From positions 3,182,957 to 3,246,956 of the forward strand of contig NC_020169.2 in the NCBI RefSeq assembly GCF_000224145.3: DNA of 64,000 nt, in the 5' to 3' direction. This document shows positions 20,730 to 34,750 of the stretch, in pieces. Origin of the DNA: Ciona intestinalis (lineage: Eukaryota; Chordata; Ascidiacea; Phlebobranchia; Cionidae). A model generated the notes under the pieces. It did no database searches. It was not told where the DNA came from and worked only from the letters and a program-made list of their open reading frames with translations. The position numbers and the translations under genes were made by a program. Positions within the stretch are counted from its first letter, which is position 1. Each line of letters begins with the position of its first letter.

Positions 20730-23700
20730 GTGTATTTTCAGCTACTTCCAATTGTTTATACCAATCCAAACTATTTCCCAGTGGTTAAAATCAGGAAAAA
20801 TACAGTCAACCTAAAAAAGCCTGTTTCTTACAAATTTCACCTAAGCATAAAAACAGTTGGTTATCATTTCCTGGAAAGCTATATCAACAAACCACAAAGT
20901 TAGATTTACAATTGAAATGCTACATTCCAGTCTAACTATTTAGGCATGAATGAGCAGCTACAGATCTGACATACCAACCAAACTTCTGCTGTCAACATAA
21001 ATTACCTAACTCCTGAAAAGATAAACCTAATCTAGATGAAAAAATATGTTCAATATGCAAAACATGTATACTGGACACAAGAGTATAGTAATACACTTTT
21101 TTGCAATATTAAAAATGGTTGAAAACCCATTTATATAACTTCATTTTCAGAAATAAAGCTTGGATAAATAGAGCGTCCGTTACGCTTTAAACTACTATGA
21201 CTGAATAAACAACCAACACACACACTCGGGAGTTGGTATAATAGAGAGCTAACGCCCAGAAGACAATAATAAAATAAACAAACGTGAGAATCGGCACCCA
21301 AATTTGTGACACATTTAAAAGCAACGCGAGAGTCGTAACGTTATTGTAACAATAAAGTTTCCTGTAAAAATATGGTTTTTACAAAATTTTTAATCATAGA
21401 ATGAGTAGTATTTGTTTAGGTTTTTAATATCTGCGTGGGGAACATTTCACTGTAGTTTAATTGTATATTGTTTGAGCCTATACCATTTCTTTCGGTCATT
21501 ATACGAGCCATAGGGACATATGACAGGAAGTGAATAATAGGAATGGCGTTTGGGAATCCCGGACACTTTACGGTGTGAATTTCTCTCCAAGTGTAAATGG
21601 TAGCGAGATCTCGTAGTTCAAAGCAACGGAAACAACTGTATAGCTGTAATGTCGGTCGTAAAACAGCCCAAACTGGTCACGGTCGTTAAATTACCCTGGA
21701 CAGAGAACGCCTGCTGCCTCAAACGTAATTTTCGTATCAAATTACGCCCAGCCCTAAAACAACTTGGCAAAGGCGCGCAATTGAAACTTTGAAATTGATA
21801 AATAGCATACGATCTAGTTGCTTTACTTTTCTCTGTTTCTACTTTGAATCTAGAAGCGGATGGTCTTTTTAACGTTTAAATATTCGCCCAGTGGGTGATG
21901 GTAAAATGTTTCGGTTCAAAACAAGATTCGTTGCGCTGATGCTGAAAGGCGCTCATTTTCAGCTCTGCAACTATGTTCTTGACACTAATGCTCGAAAGAT
22001 AGACGACATTCAAAATCCCTTGGGTTCAGCACACTTCCAGACGTTGGGGTTTTGCAACAACACTAAGGCTGAATCTGACGTGAATCATCAGCATTCAGCA
22101 ATATTGGTTAATCATTAGACCAGTGAAAGTTGAATTCAAACCTGGCCCAAGTCTGTCGGTAAACTGTCGCTTATAAAAGTGGAAATTAATTTAACTTATC
22201 CTGGCATTCTACACGCATTGCTTACGCAGCACAACAAGCTGAACAAAGTTCGAAGGGTTACGGGAGCTTTATATTTTTAACACATGGTTGGAGACAGTAA
22301 TAGCTCCCAGCTTCTGCCATAGCCTCCTACAGCAACTAGCAATGAACCTGGAATGTTCATAGGAACCAAAGATGTGCCTTTTAAGCTTGTAATAACCTCG
22401 TAATCTTGAAACATGACACAACTGAAACTTCTGTCGACTGTTTCTAGTTCAATGTCACATGCTGGGGTTTTTGAGATCAAGTTTTTTTCTCAAGCTATCA
22501 CCTTCTTTCTTTGCAACGCAGCGTGAAGATAATTTCCGTCTCAAGCGCAATAATCCGTTTTTTTGGCCGGACACGCCGCTGGTCCAAGTTAACAGGATTA
22601 ACTGCTACCTCTTGTTTCGGTCGAGTCGGCATACAACGATGAGGTTTAAATCCAAACAGCCATCGTGGAACTTAAAAGCGGAGGTCGAGGGCTATAGACC
22701 TATGATCTGAACAATGTTTACACACATACAGGATTTCTAAGCGGGATCAAAACGTTTTAAGAAGTAATAAAATATTTTAGTAACTTGCAAGTCAAAAGTT
22801 CAAGACTCGTCAATTTACAGTTGTTCCCGTGCTGTTAGAAGATTTAAATTTCATCGCTGGCGGTGAAATTGAAACTGTAGTTTTGTTCGCCAAAATAAAC
22901 CGTCTTCGACAAACAAACCTTATTCCAAGTTATTTTTCATGTTGGTGTACTTATGTTACACGGTTCTTACCAAAAAGACATGATGAATCACGTCCACACA
23001 CAAATGTACATAAGGGGCTACTTTTCCGCTTGTCGAGAGCTTATGAATTTTATTAAACCCTGATAGATGAGCTAAGACTTTAAGGTTAACACGGTCTATC
23101 TAATCAGAAGTAATACCTCGCGTACATTCTTTCTTTACCTAATCTTGTAGTACAGCTATACAAAGTACCAATTTAAGCCAGATCTAAAGGTTGGGCGCTG
23201 CCACTGACCTGACTGCTGACCGTAAATAGAAGTGAGAGCAATAACAAACATTATGAAACAGGAGAACTGAACAGTTCGACCAAATCTGACCGAGTGAAGA
23301 AAATTGGCTTCAAATGTCGCGGCGTCCTTTTTTGCTTTGGAGAGCGCGGAGACCCACAATGACAGTTTTGTTGACAGACAAAATATTTGCAGAACGCAGG
23401 AGAACAAGGATATATCGACAACAGCGTCCGTTACTGGGTGTCCAAAAGTTTTGGCTTTAATGTTTAGTATTACTTTCACCCGTCGAAGACTGACTAGACT
23501 CATTAGTATTGACAATGTCCCAGAATGGCAAATGAGGATAAATTATTGATGAAAAATTGCCAAAGGGTCTATCTCACAACATAGATACGTCACCAACTTT
23601 GAAACACAAATAATATAGCGAAATCACGAAAATCTATTGAGTGCAGACGACAGAATGATTGATAAGGCAATATACAAGCGAAACAATACCTCCGAGAATT

Positions 23701-26700
23701 GCTGGTTCGCCACACCTGACGTGCACACGTGGTATAGAGAGTTTTATAACGGGTAGAATTATTATCTCCTACAAATACTATGAAGCGTGTGAGCGACAAA
23801 AGAAACGGCCCACCTGCAAAGAATCGAAAGGGACGGTTGGTTTGTTGCAAATTCGGTAAACTTTTCCTTTCTACGAATCTCTGAACGTCAGTCAGCTAAA
23901 CTGGTGTACCAACCTGCCTTGAACTACTTGAATAACACATCACACGAGCAACAAACAATTTACATTAAACGATCTCCAAATATAGATCAACATTAAGAAT
24001 TCAATGATTGCATGAGAAAATGACCCGCGGCCATTTAATCGGAGTCGCCGTTTCAGTAGTTAGGTATTGCTTCGCCTTTTCGTTGGTGACTTTATCAATC
24101 GAGAACGGTCTAATTAAAACGAGCTCACACGTCACACAACCACAGCGTGAGTGACGAACGAGGCCAGCGGAGTGTTTTCGGTTGGCCAAGCAAACAATTG
24201 CTAGCCTCCAATCTTCTTTATTAAGACCTTGTTTTGGTGGAACGGCAGAAGATCGCGGGCAATCGCGACCCGGGCAAAGTGTGAAGGGCCAGAGGCGAGG
24301 GGGAGATACAGGAATTAACGACCGCCAGTTAAAAGGCGGGCAGCGTCGTAAAGCGATTAGCAGCGGGTTTTTTGATGCGACGCGGTTCCTGCCCAACCTA
24401 CTTAGCAAAACAAAGGGGGCGGTGATTGCCGATTAATGAATTTAAACACGCTTGCTTTGTTAAATCTACCCGTTTTGGTGCAGATGTTTGGAATTGAAAT
24501 TCCAACATAACATCACAGATCAGTGATCACAGTTCTTGGTTACCGCCGCCCAACACTAATTGCTGTGTTGCTGGGAAAATCAATGAGAAACGTTCTTGAT
24601 ATTAAAATTTCGACATACCACAACGTTTGTTGTCCACTTCTCTTTCCACTCGTCCGGTATTCGTAATGCGATAGTTTGTTGCCGTAAGCGGATCAACTGT
24701 ATCACAAACACAAGCTGAAGTGGCGTACATCGTCTTCAATGGTTGCTCTCGAGCACGACGAGGCCCAGGATTCACTCACTGGAAATCGTGGCCAGAAAAG
24801 TTCGCCACCCCACTTAGGCAAACGCGGAACAGTTGTGTAAAGGTGCGCCTGCCTTCAAGGCGCCGTGAACGCAATGCAAGCGGAACATTTCCCGCTACAG
24901 TGTAAGTTTGAAACTTCTCCAGGGTTTGGCTATCACTCCACACCAGCAGAGGAAGGGTGGTGATTTTGACTTTACTGTCACGCCTTGGGAACCGGTGGGT
25001 GCTAGTCATAACACAAACTACAGTAAAGTTTACTTTCGCCGAGGTTGCCATCCCTTTTAAAGTATGCCTGTGCTGACGTTAACGGGCACGGGTGACTTGA
25101 AACTTACGCGAGCGTTTTCAAATTAACCTCAACTGCACACAAATTTCGCAATGTGCTTACAACTCCTTAGGAAATAGCTAGGAGGTTAAGACTTTCAAGC
25201 AAATCAAAACAACCTCTGAAACATGCGGTTCTATACAGCTGACATATGTTAAACTTCAACAACACAAAATGGTTGGCAACAAAGCAGATTATGGGCAGGT
25301 TGAGATCTTAACTATTGCGGTTATTTCAATGCTGATTAAGTCAACTCTACAGCGGTTGCTTTCACCGGAAACGAGTTGATCTTAATCTGCTCTAAGTAAT
25401 TGCAAATACTCTTAAACCTCACACATAACTCAACGACGTGTCAGTGGTGTTTGGAAATAAGTGAAGTTGGCGGAACGACAGTCTGCAGTAAGTTATGCGT
25501 TACTTAAGAAGCGAAGAATTTGGATTATTCAGGCAGGGCAAAACGTTGAAACGAACCTACATATTAGGGCGATAACCGTAGGTTGGGAAGATGAGACAAA
25601 ACTTATTAATTACTATTATTACAGTAGACGCCCAATACTGAGTGTCCTCGCTGTGCCATAACATTTTTGTAATTAGTAGCATGGCCGCTATTTCGCAAGC
25701 ATTCGTGTATGCTGCCTACCCATAAAATCTGTTTTAAAACATGAAAGCATACTTTTCCATCCTTGTAGCGACCAATCAACACAATAAGTTGGCTTATATC
25801 TTGCCTCTTAACTTACCAAAACGATTGTCGATCTTTTATCTTTACTTACAGTCTTATACACTAACTATAGCATTTTACACACATTACATTACAGCGTACG
25901 CAAACGTGATCTGCTGATATAAGAGGTACCAAGGCAGGTGGTGAGTCTATCGGGACTGCTTAGTCTCTCTGTGGAACGGATAATCTTCGCTCGAGATTGT
26001 AGAGGGCACTAAAACTAATCTCGTGTATTCTATAATCTTTCGATAGGTCCAACTATTTAACGGTTTATAAATCTATCTGCGTTAAAAAAGCGCGGATTAC
26101 TAAACAAGGACTCGGTGTACACACACTTCTTACTCACGCTGGATAAACATCACTTTCATAGCTCGTACTGAAGCTTAGAACGAAGCGAACTCTCAAGTGG
26201 CGAGAATGTTTCACGATACACAAACCTCGCCCAAGCATAGAAAAAACGTTGGCGGGCGCGACGTTGCTCTTTTGTTCGACGGTGATAAGCTCCTGCGCGC
26301 TCAAGCGCGAATGGAACAATAAAACCGAGAGGCCCTTTCGATCAATTTGGGAACAAAGCTGTTGTACCCCGCAGCGCAAATACTATGGAGCCGCTAATTC
26401 GGGAACACTTGCCACAAAACGTAGACTGCAGCCGAGTTTCAATATTTTGAACGTGGCGGCAGATAGCGAGAACTTGCCTTGATAAAGACGACGTTTCAAA
26501 CGTCACATTATTAAACAAAAGCGAAATCTGTTACAGTTCTGTCTGCTGTGTTTGTTAACTTTCTACCATGAGTTTTCACCTGTGCCAAAAGTGTCATGCT
26601 GTCCCCTTTAGTAGGAAATATTTTAAAAGAATTTTGATGCATGACCTGACCGTGTGGCCTGTACATGTATATAACGTGTTAAAAGTATTTACACTATCAA

Positions 26701-27878
26701 GTAGCAAATTATTAGAGCTTAACACGGTCTACTGACCTCGTATCAGTTGAGCAAACAAACTAATCTAGGCAATTACATTGTGCACTTATGTTTCCGTAAT
26801 GTAGCGCAAGTATACACACAGAAAGTACCATCGGCTCAATATGTTCAACTGAAAAATGAGCTTTGCTTATCTTAACGACTTGTTGTCTATAAAGCTCCAA
26901 GATCGACGTTCGTACAGAGTTAACCTGCCATGTTCCATCACTCTTATACAGTAGTACTGTTACGCAACATCTCTGTTTAAATTGCAAGAATTAACTCGCG
27001 CCGAATCGCATTCGCTTGTCACCTTTTTACCAATGATTTACGAAAGCACAGTAACGCCGCCGAATGACGGGTCCAAATTAATACAGCACACGAGCACGAC
27101 GACAGGAACAAAATGGTCCCACGTTTACGCATCAGCGTTAACAGTGTTTGTTATAGTAAGATAGTAATATGGGCACGGCTTGCTACAGGGGCTAAAATTC
27201 CATAAATATACTCAAAATAAAATATTGTAGGATATTTTAAACACTTAAAAGACATATTTTCAGATCATGTTCCATCTCACCCCAGGCTACTATACATGTC
27301 AAACTTTTCGGCCAAGCTAATCGAAATATACGACAAATGGTTAACAGCCTTGCCGTACTCTCACAGAACCATATGTAATTCCTTTAGGCCAGTAACATTT
27401 ATACAAAGTTCCTTAGCCCAGCACCATGGAAACAAGGTTTCCTACCTTTCTTTCTCCCCCCCTCTTTCTTTCCAATTAAAGAAAGCACTAAAACATAAAA
27501 AGTACAGATACTGAGACTATTTTAAAATTGTTTGATCTAAACCTATGTGACTGGTAAAGTTCAAAAGAGAAATAAAGGTTATTGTATTTTATTCCACCAA
27601 CCTTATAGTGTGGAAAACATTGTTAGTGATCAAACTAATGTTGCTCCTGGAATCAGTGCAAAAACAAAATGTAGCGCAGCAACAAATCATGATTGAAAAA
27701 CAACCAACAGTTTTAACAAACCTGGACAGGTGGTTTGAAAAGTGTTGCTGTTCACTTAGCACCAGTGGAAATGAATAAAATTGCTAAAAAGTACAATAGA
27801 AAGTAAGTGGTATTATTGGCATATGCCAAGAAATTTGTGACGTTTTTAATGAAATTTAAACTGAAAGGTTTAACGCTG
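20730..27878. other. Seven-kilobase gene-poor interval upstream of VANGL
   Basis: No reading frame here shows a recognisable domain or a chain of spliceable exons. It lies 5' of VANGL and 3' of the BICRA-like gene, so it probably contains VANGL leader exons and enhancers. A stretch around 24.0-25.0 kb is richer in G+C than its surroundings. Near 27588-27593 plus-strand TTTATT gives a minus-strand AATAAA that could end the BICRA-like transcript. A decayed MITE-like tail may lie at 27170-27296 (CATCTCACCCCAGGCTACTA). Confidence 0.5.
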
Positions 27879-30800
27879 TCAAGACAAAATACTATCCACT
27901 GCCTCTTGTAGTAAAGTATCTTGCTGATCATCAAATGTAACCACTTCACATTCTACAGCTTCATACATGTCGTTTGGCTTAGTTGAGTAAGATTCCATAT
28001 AATCGGATGTATCCCCATATTCGTATGAGTTACGTTGTGAGCGAGATTCTTCAGAGTCGCTATATAGTTGCGAGTTTTCTGAACTTTCCCCTGTGGCATC
28101 CTGGCCACCTGAAGGATGTAAGTAACAGTATAATTAATACAACTTATACAAAAACTGTTTTTTCATCCAACGCACCTCTTAGGAGTGATAAAACTTCTCT
28201 GTTGTCTGGTGTTCGAGGTATGTAGTTTAACAATTGACTAGGATCATCTGGATAATATACATGTTAATTATAAATCATTATAACTTACTCTAAAAATTGT
28301 GGAAAAACTTGAAGCACATACCAAGAACTGCTTGCTTTAATTTGGCAAATTCAGCTCGTTCATGTTGTAAGAAGGAGCGTTCAATCATAACTAAGTTTGC
28401 AGAACAAGAACTTCTCTGTAAAAAAAGTAAAAGTGAGTTAAAGATATTTTATAATGTTTCTATCTGTTTACCGCATCTTCCCGCAACGAGAGCATATTGT
28501 ATTTGGCAAGCATTCTGTCCATTTTGTTCACCAGGTAAGTTGAATGGGAAGAAAAGAGTGGCTCACTCTTGTCAAACTCTTCTGGCATAATCTGTGAAAT
28601 AGTAGAAGTAATTATTCATGTTTACAAAAATAAATACCATAATGTTTTAATTATTTCTTGAAACTGATATCGAAAAGTTTATTATTTAACGAGCAAATAG
28701 AAACAGTAAAACGACATTACGACAGTTGTAAAACATGCGATAAAAGGTGTGGGCAAGATCGGGGCTGTTGTATCATTTACCTCGGGCATGTTGCATACAT
28801 GATAAGGAAGTAATCTTTCAATGGCATCATCAATGCTGTTGAACATTGTATTGGTATCGGCAGATGTGCAAAGGTCTTGTTGTTGTTCCAGCTTCTGCAT
28901 TATTCTGGGAAAAAATGTTTTGTAATAAAAAAGGTTAACAAAATTAGCAATAGCATTCCATAAGCTTTGCAAAGTTACATACATGGTAACTCAGAAGTGG
29001 GCACGGGATGTATAAAGTAGAACAACTGAATGATAAGGACTGTCCTTTCACAGCAATACTAGGGCAAATAAGTTATATTCAGCAAACTTACAATGAAGTT
29101 TTAGGTGATTGAGTTAGTAGAGTTGTATCATCATCAGCTGGCCGCTTGATACCCCTCTTCACTGCAAGCTGAGGTATTGGTGATAAAGTGCGATTTATTT
29201 TAATAGTGGAAAGCTTAGGTTTTGAAGGATCACTTGTCAAAGATATTGTAGGATGCTGTAAGAACAAAAGTGTTAAAATGTTGGGAATATTAACCTTTGA
29301 AGACGCGAATCACAACAGTTTACCTTGGACTGTGCAATTGATATTGCGGATTTTAGTGCATTAGATGTGTCTGCTTTTACATGAAGCACAAATTCTTTGC
29401 CGGTTTGTAGATGCTGATATACCTACACGAAAAACAAATTTGTTTCCACTTCTTCTTCTGAATTTTTCTGCCACAGTTATGCAGTAAATATAGCAAATCA
29501 AAGCATTCGTCTAACCTTCTGTAAAAATAGTTGGGGATTGCGAAGATAATACTGCTGTACAGGGGTATCCATAGATTTCAACTGAGCACGAAAGGCAGCT
29601 AGAAGTTGTTTCTGTTCTCTTGTCAATGGAGGTGCCTGCAGTATGTTCAATGTAGTAAAGGTTAATTATACTTTTTGGCACAGTATTGCACTATCACTAA
29701 AACCTAAAAGTATATTTAGAAGCAAACCTTTGCAAGTGGGAGCTTGTGTGATATGATGTGCTGGACTTCCTCTACTTGTTGATACGTTAATTTAGGATCC
29801 ACACGAAAAGTAAGAAACCCTGGTGTGGCAGGTGTGGTCGTGGTAGAAAACTGAACAGGTTTGTTCTGTGAATAAATATGTGTATAAATAGTAAATACCT
29901 ACATCAACAACAGTGCACAGATTTGGCCTTTGACATTGTGTAAAGACTGCAAACGTACACATAACACTTACTTGTGTATTGTCAGTGTTAGCAGAGACAG
30001 TAATTACATTTGATGGTGAATTACTTTGAATTCTCGTTGTTGAATTAATTTCTTTTAATGTTGAATTAACTTGGGCACCAACTTTTCTTGCTCGGACTGC
30101 AGCTTGATGCTGTGACACAAAAAATGTAAACACACTTAAATACCCATTAAGAGCAGTATTCTAATGGAGAGTGACCATAACCACCTTAAAATACAGAAAA
30201 TTTATATATGTTTAAGATAAAAAATAAATTTTGGTAATTTACCTGAATCAACAACCGCTGTAGTTGTTCTTTCGTCAATTGACTTGCTTGTTGAGTTGTA
30301 AGCTTCAATTTTAAGTTTGAAGCCAACTGCTTGACCAGTGCACTTGAAACAGTAGTTGCAGTGGTTACTGCAATGGGGATTGCCTGAGCTATAGAAACAG
30401 TTTTGGTTGTGTCGGTAGAAAATGAACTTTTGGGCAAAGCTGTAACATTTATCTGAATGTTTTGTGGGGTTGAGATAGGAATGTTTACACTTGCAATCTG
30501 TATGCGATTGATAGGAACAGGACTGTTACTTTTGTTGCCTGATTGAGTTGTGGTTTGCAGTCGAGTTGATTGTACAATGGTATTGTTCACATGACCTTCA
30601 GAACCTGATTGTGGGCGTTGTGTTAAAGGTGAGATGACGTATTGAGCTTTAGGTTGCTCAATTTTAATTGCAGGGTGCACTGAATTTTGCTGCACACCAG
30701 CAATGTTAATAAACGTTTTTTCAGAACCTGCAGTACTATGCTGCTGTTGCTGCAATATTTGAGAGTTTGAAGACTGTGGCTGCTGCTGCTGTTTCAACCT

Positions 30801-32348
30801 TTGATGGCGCAGTATGTTGGCTGCTAGAGCGTTTGCCACTTCAGGGTTTGAGATGTTTATGTTCTGATTACCAACTCGTAACACGGCAGCACCACCAGTG
30901 GTTTGGCTTGCTCTTTTCTGAAGCAAAATCGCGAGTTTGTTTGTCTGCTGTTGGTCAACTGGTGGCAGAACTGATGAAGTAGAAATCGGAGCACTTGTTT
31001 GTACCGTTTGAACAACTGAACCTGCAGCTGGCAAATTTGATGGTGTGGAATTTTGAAGTGGTGTAAGCTGAATCATGTTAACACTGTTACTGGTAGGGTA
31101 CTGTTGCATAGAATAGGCAGTTCGATTTGATGGCTGGACATTACTGGCTTGCACCACACTGGGTGCAATTTGACTGTTGCTTGTAAATGTTTGTGCAGGG
31201 GCAGAATAAAAATTTGATCCCCCATTTGAAACTAGGTAGGTACGACTTTGAGCAGAAGCAGTGCTCTGGGATATAGTTGTGTATACTGATGAATTCTGCT
31301 GCAGTTGGTGCGATGTGATAACATAAACACCGCTTTGTTGGGAATTGCCTACATTCGATGAAAGTTGAATTTTAAAACTGTTATTTCCTACATTGGAACT
31401 TTCATTGTACCCTTGTGCAGCATTGGGTACATTTGTAGTAGGAATAGTTACTGTATTTATAGAGTTCCCTGGAGCTGTAGGTGAGTTTGACCAAGTTACA
31501 GTTAGAGGTGCAGAGGACTCAGAAATGTAAACTGCTTTACTTGGCACACTGGTACCATTTAAAGTCTGATTGTTTTTACTTGTATCTTGCTGTGGCAGAT
31601 TCAAAAACTGTGAAGCGTCAAACTGCTCTGATGAGTTCAGTTTTGACTGATTACTGGTTAATGAAGTTCCATATAAATCGTTAAGTGATTCTTCCTTGCC
31701 ATAGCTGCTACTAAGGTTGAAGCTAAAATCATCCAAACCATCGAAGTCAGCAGATGATTCGTTGTTGATAATTTCAGCAGCCTGCAACGATTGCTGCAAG
31801 ATATCCAGAGACCCTCCACTGCTTTCATTATACTGTGACAACAATAAATCAGTCTCAACATAGGGATTTTAGGTAACAAAAAAAATCAAATTACTTACTT
31901 TATTTATGTTATTCCTGTTTTCATTCTGTTCATTTGTAACTAAGTCTTCTAGGAAATTATCTCTGCAAAAAAAGTGGCTCTATTATGGTAAAACCGATCA
32001 TAAGGCTTGTTCTACAAAACAGCTAATCTCATATCAAACTAAACTTGCAATTTATGAATAAATGTAACGAATGAAATCTCAATTCACTAGGTGCAGTCAA
32101 TACCAAACCACAGTCCACACCACTTCTTCTATCGAGTGTATGAAATATTTACATATACAAATCAAATACCTGTTACAAGTTACACATATTCTATTGTTCA
32201 ATGTCAAAAATAACACGCACCGCCTCAACAACGGTGCTGCTTAGGCTGCGATAACAGCCGAAAAACAATTTTAACAAGATACATAAACTTTAAACATCTA
32301 TTTTACTTACCCAAAGCCGTCGAATAAACTGTTTGTACTATTCTCCAT
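27879..32348 (-). CDS. BICRA: BICRA/BICRAL (GLTSCR1-family) ncBAF chromatin-remodelling subunit
   Basis: Defining subunit of the non-canonical BAF (SWI/SNF) complex, nuclear. Thirteen minus-strand exons join in frame to 996 aa: 32311-32348, 31899-31962, 30243-31832, 29972-30109, 29728-29865, 29516-29635, 29324-29422, 29092-29255, 28781-28904, 28472-28591, 28322-28415, 28176-28247, 27879-28108. Near the N terminus DILQQSLQAAEI matches the vertebrate DILQQSLQEANI motif. A long Gln/Ser/Thr-rich region follows in one 1.6-kb exon. The conserved GLTSCR1 domain lies at about residues 790-896, with SIDDAIERLLPYHV, LAKYNMLSLREDA and NLVMIERSFLQHERAEF. The tail is acidic. The start at 32348 (ACAATGGAG) is chosen because it alone continues in frame. 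An out-of-frame ATG lies 8 bases upstream. BICRA versus BICRAL cannot be distinguished, and one pre-duplication gene is likely. Confidence 0.93.
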
Positions 32349-33070
32349 TGTACCATCGCAAGATCATCTAAAACACAAATAAAATTTCACTTTAATGAGA
32401 AATATTTTGTGGAAAACGGCCTAAATTAGTTTTTAAATACCATTCTTTAAAACATTACCATAATCAGAATTATTTTGTGTTTGATGGGGTATTATTACCT
32501 ACTTACATGTAATAAAATCATGCTTGTTGGCGAATTTATTGGATGTATAACATATGGTGTATCTTGACAAAGCACATATTGTTACTCTATCACTGGTAAT
32601 AGGCCGGATTCTGGCCGTTCAGTGTCATCTGTGTTTCTTTAAGAATGAAACACGAGCTACGACAGAGCCGTCATGAAGGCTTGTGTTGGGTGCAATTCAC
32701 ATCATGTGATTTGGAAATTTTAAGGAGTTCGAAAAATTAATTTAAAAATTATGATCATGTTATTCCATTGTTACGTCATTCTATGCCGACAAACGACACT
32801 TGAAAAGTCACGTTCGGAAATTTACGGTGGGAAAACTACAAATACATTTATGCGGGTGTTTCATGTTTTTCAACGAGAGTATGGATACTAAACAGCGCTC
32901 TCGCATTTTATTTCTCGCGCACAACACACAGCCACACGCCACAGCAGCAAGAAACGAGTGAATATAATAAATAGAAAGAAACTTACCTTCATCATCGGGA
33001 CGTGCTAGCCATTTGGGATTTCCCAACCTATCGAACAGGGGCGGATCAACGTTGGCCAATCGAATTTGCT
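32349..33070 (-). promoter_or_regulatory. 5' leader of the BICRA-like gene, with an upstream exon and overlapping uORF
   Basis: An acceptor (TTTTAG, exon from 32367) precedes the start codon. A good donor (GAAG|gtaagt, exon end 32987) suggests a noncoding leader exon reaching past about 33.06 kb. That exon is open in one frame but has no in-frame ATG. The ATG at 32356 opens a 19-codon frame that overlaps the main start and would end just inside exon 2. Confidence 0.5.
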
Positions 33071-34750
33071 TTTGGGTATGACATCATGAATACTCGCTTC
33101 TGAGAGTCACGTGATGCATCCACAAATGCAAATGAGAGCGTTCGTCAATGTGTACAAATCAGTTTACTTTTGAACTGCAGTGGTTTATATGTAAGAATAA
33201 TTGCGGAAGAGAAATTTAAATTTTCTTCGTTGTATGCATACACTCCCTGTTTGAGTTGTACCCAAACGCCAACGAATATGCGTCCTCTCACATAATCATT
33301 TACATACGTGTGACTACAAAAACAAAATTAAACCTGCTTCCAATTAAATTGATATAGTCTGTAAACGTATAATGTAACGAAATGTTTCATAAGTGCCTAC
33401 TTGCTTGTCATGAACAACGCTGCCAAGCGACAACCATTGTATCAGATGTGATTTCCGAACATTTGTTCCTACCTGGGAAAATTCCGATACATTTGTTTCT
33501 AGTTATATCATAATGCCAAAATTGGACTTTGTAACCTATTATCTCGAAATGTTGTCGTAACTCATTTATCGCATTCGTTTTGTGTACTGCCACCTGGAGG
33601 ATATACTGAAGTATAGGCGTAGGTCTAGCGTATGGAAATATGACTATGGTTAACCCTGCCCCTCGGCCCCTGAAGAGATGTAAATGTTGTTGACAAGGTC
33701 TGGAAGATTGTTCACTTAATACGACGTCTATTAATGGAAAAATACAGCATCTTCACTGCAAAGGGGAACCTAAATAAAGCTCGCAGATACAACGATTGAA
33801 GTAGTTGCACTTTGACAATATCGGCTAAAGCTACTTTTACTATACAGGCCATAATTAAAACAAAGAGATTAAAACCATAATCTCTTTGATTAAAACAATT
33901 CTTTTAAACAACAACAACAATATATGACGCTATAGTTCTGTGGTGCAACCCAGGGTTCAATATTTTTTAATTTATATTTATATACAGACTCCGGTGTAAC
34001 TCATTATTAACCCTTGCTTGATTTGAAATTTCGAACAAAGCAAAGTTTTCCCATGATGACTCATCGCACTTCTTGAGAGCAAATTAAAACAAAACACGTC
34101 ACGAAAGCAACAAAAAGAATACGTTCACGACACCAACGTACATCCTCTAGTTCCGCATCGTCGTAACGTGATAACGGAGGGTATAAATAAACTATATCGT
34201 AATGTTTTCATTTCATACATGTGTAATGCTAATCTGCATAAATTTTACAAAGATTTTTTTGGGGTATGTTTCCAAGGTAAAAAAGTTTCTTTTGTCCTAA
34301 ATTCATAAAACCAGGGTAACCTCGTTTAATTTAAGCATTAGCTGTGCAACGGTAAGATATAGAAAGGTGTAGATTTGTAGAAAGGAAAACTGTCAAACTT
34401 TTGAAGAAGTAACATTGTTAGTGCCTATAGTGGTCATTTTAATCCTTATTTGGCCATCTTGTTTACTCCCCATTACCTTACGTTTCGCTTGAGTAAGTTA
34501 CATTGTTGTCTGAAAGTTATGAATCGCATGATTGCAGAATTTATTCCTGGCAGTTGTTTAATATTTTTTATCGAGTCATATGTTGTACATTTGTTTATAC
34601 ACTGTTGACCGAAATGTTATTGTTACTCCAGGTTAACTATTACGGCGATAGGAGCCATTTTTGCTGTTCTAATCTTTATAGAACAACGTATTATAAACTT
34701 TGTATAGACATCTGAACGTCGAGAGTGGTTTAATCTGTTTAAATGGTGCT
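33071..34750. other. Divergent promoter interval between BICRA-like and BAX-like genes
   Basis: No gene is visible. The two genes diverge from here. A plausible noncoding leader intron for the BAX-like gene runs from GAGTAAGTTA (about 34492) to TTACTCCAG (about 34632). No TATA box or other core element could be assigned with confidence. Confidence 0.4.

Noticed and set aside
23156-23515. Minus-strand open frame of 119 codons in the gene-poor interval
   Set aside because: No recognisable motif, no paralogue in the window, no credible exon chain; a frame of this size can arise by chance in 7 kb.
24001-24408. Minus-strand 135-codon frame with many Arg/Pro/Cys
   Set aside because: It coincides with a GC-richer patch, has no known domain, and the opposite strand is open as well, as expected from composition alone.
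27170-27296. Possible further MITE copy
   Set aside because: Only the right-end motif and a few interior words are recognisable; too decayed to list as an element.
30767-30982. Plus-strand frame antisense to the Gln-rich BICRA-like exon
   Set aside because: Shadow of CAG-rich coding sequence on the other strand.
34700-34750. N-terminal extension of the BAX-like frame
   Set aside because: The extension has no ATG; the first in-frame ATG is at 34751.
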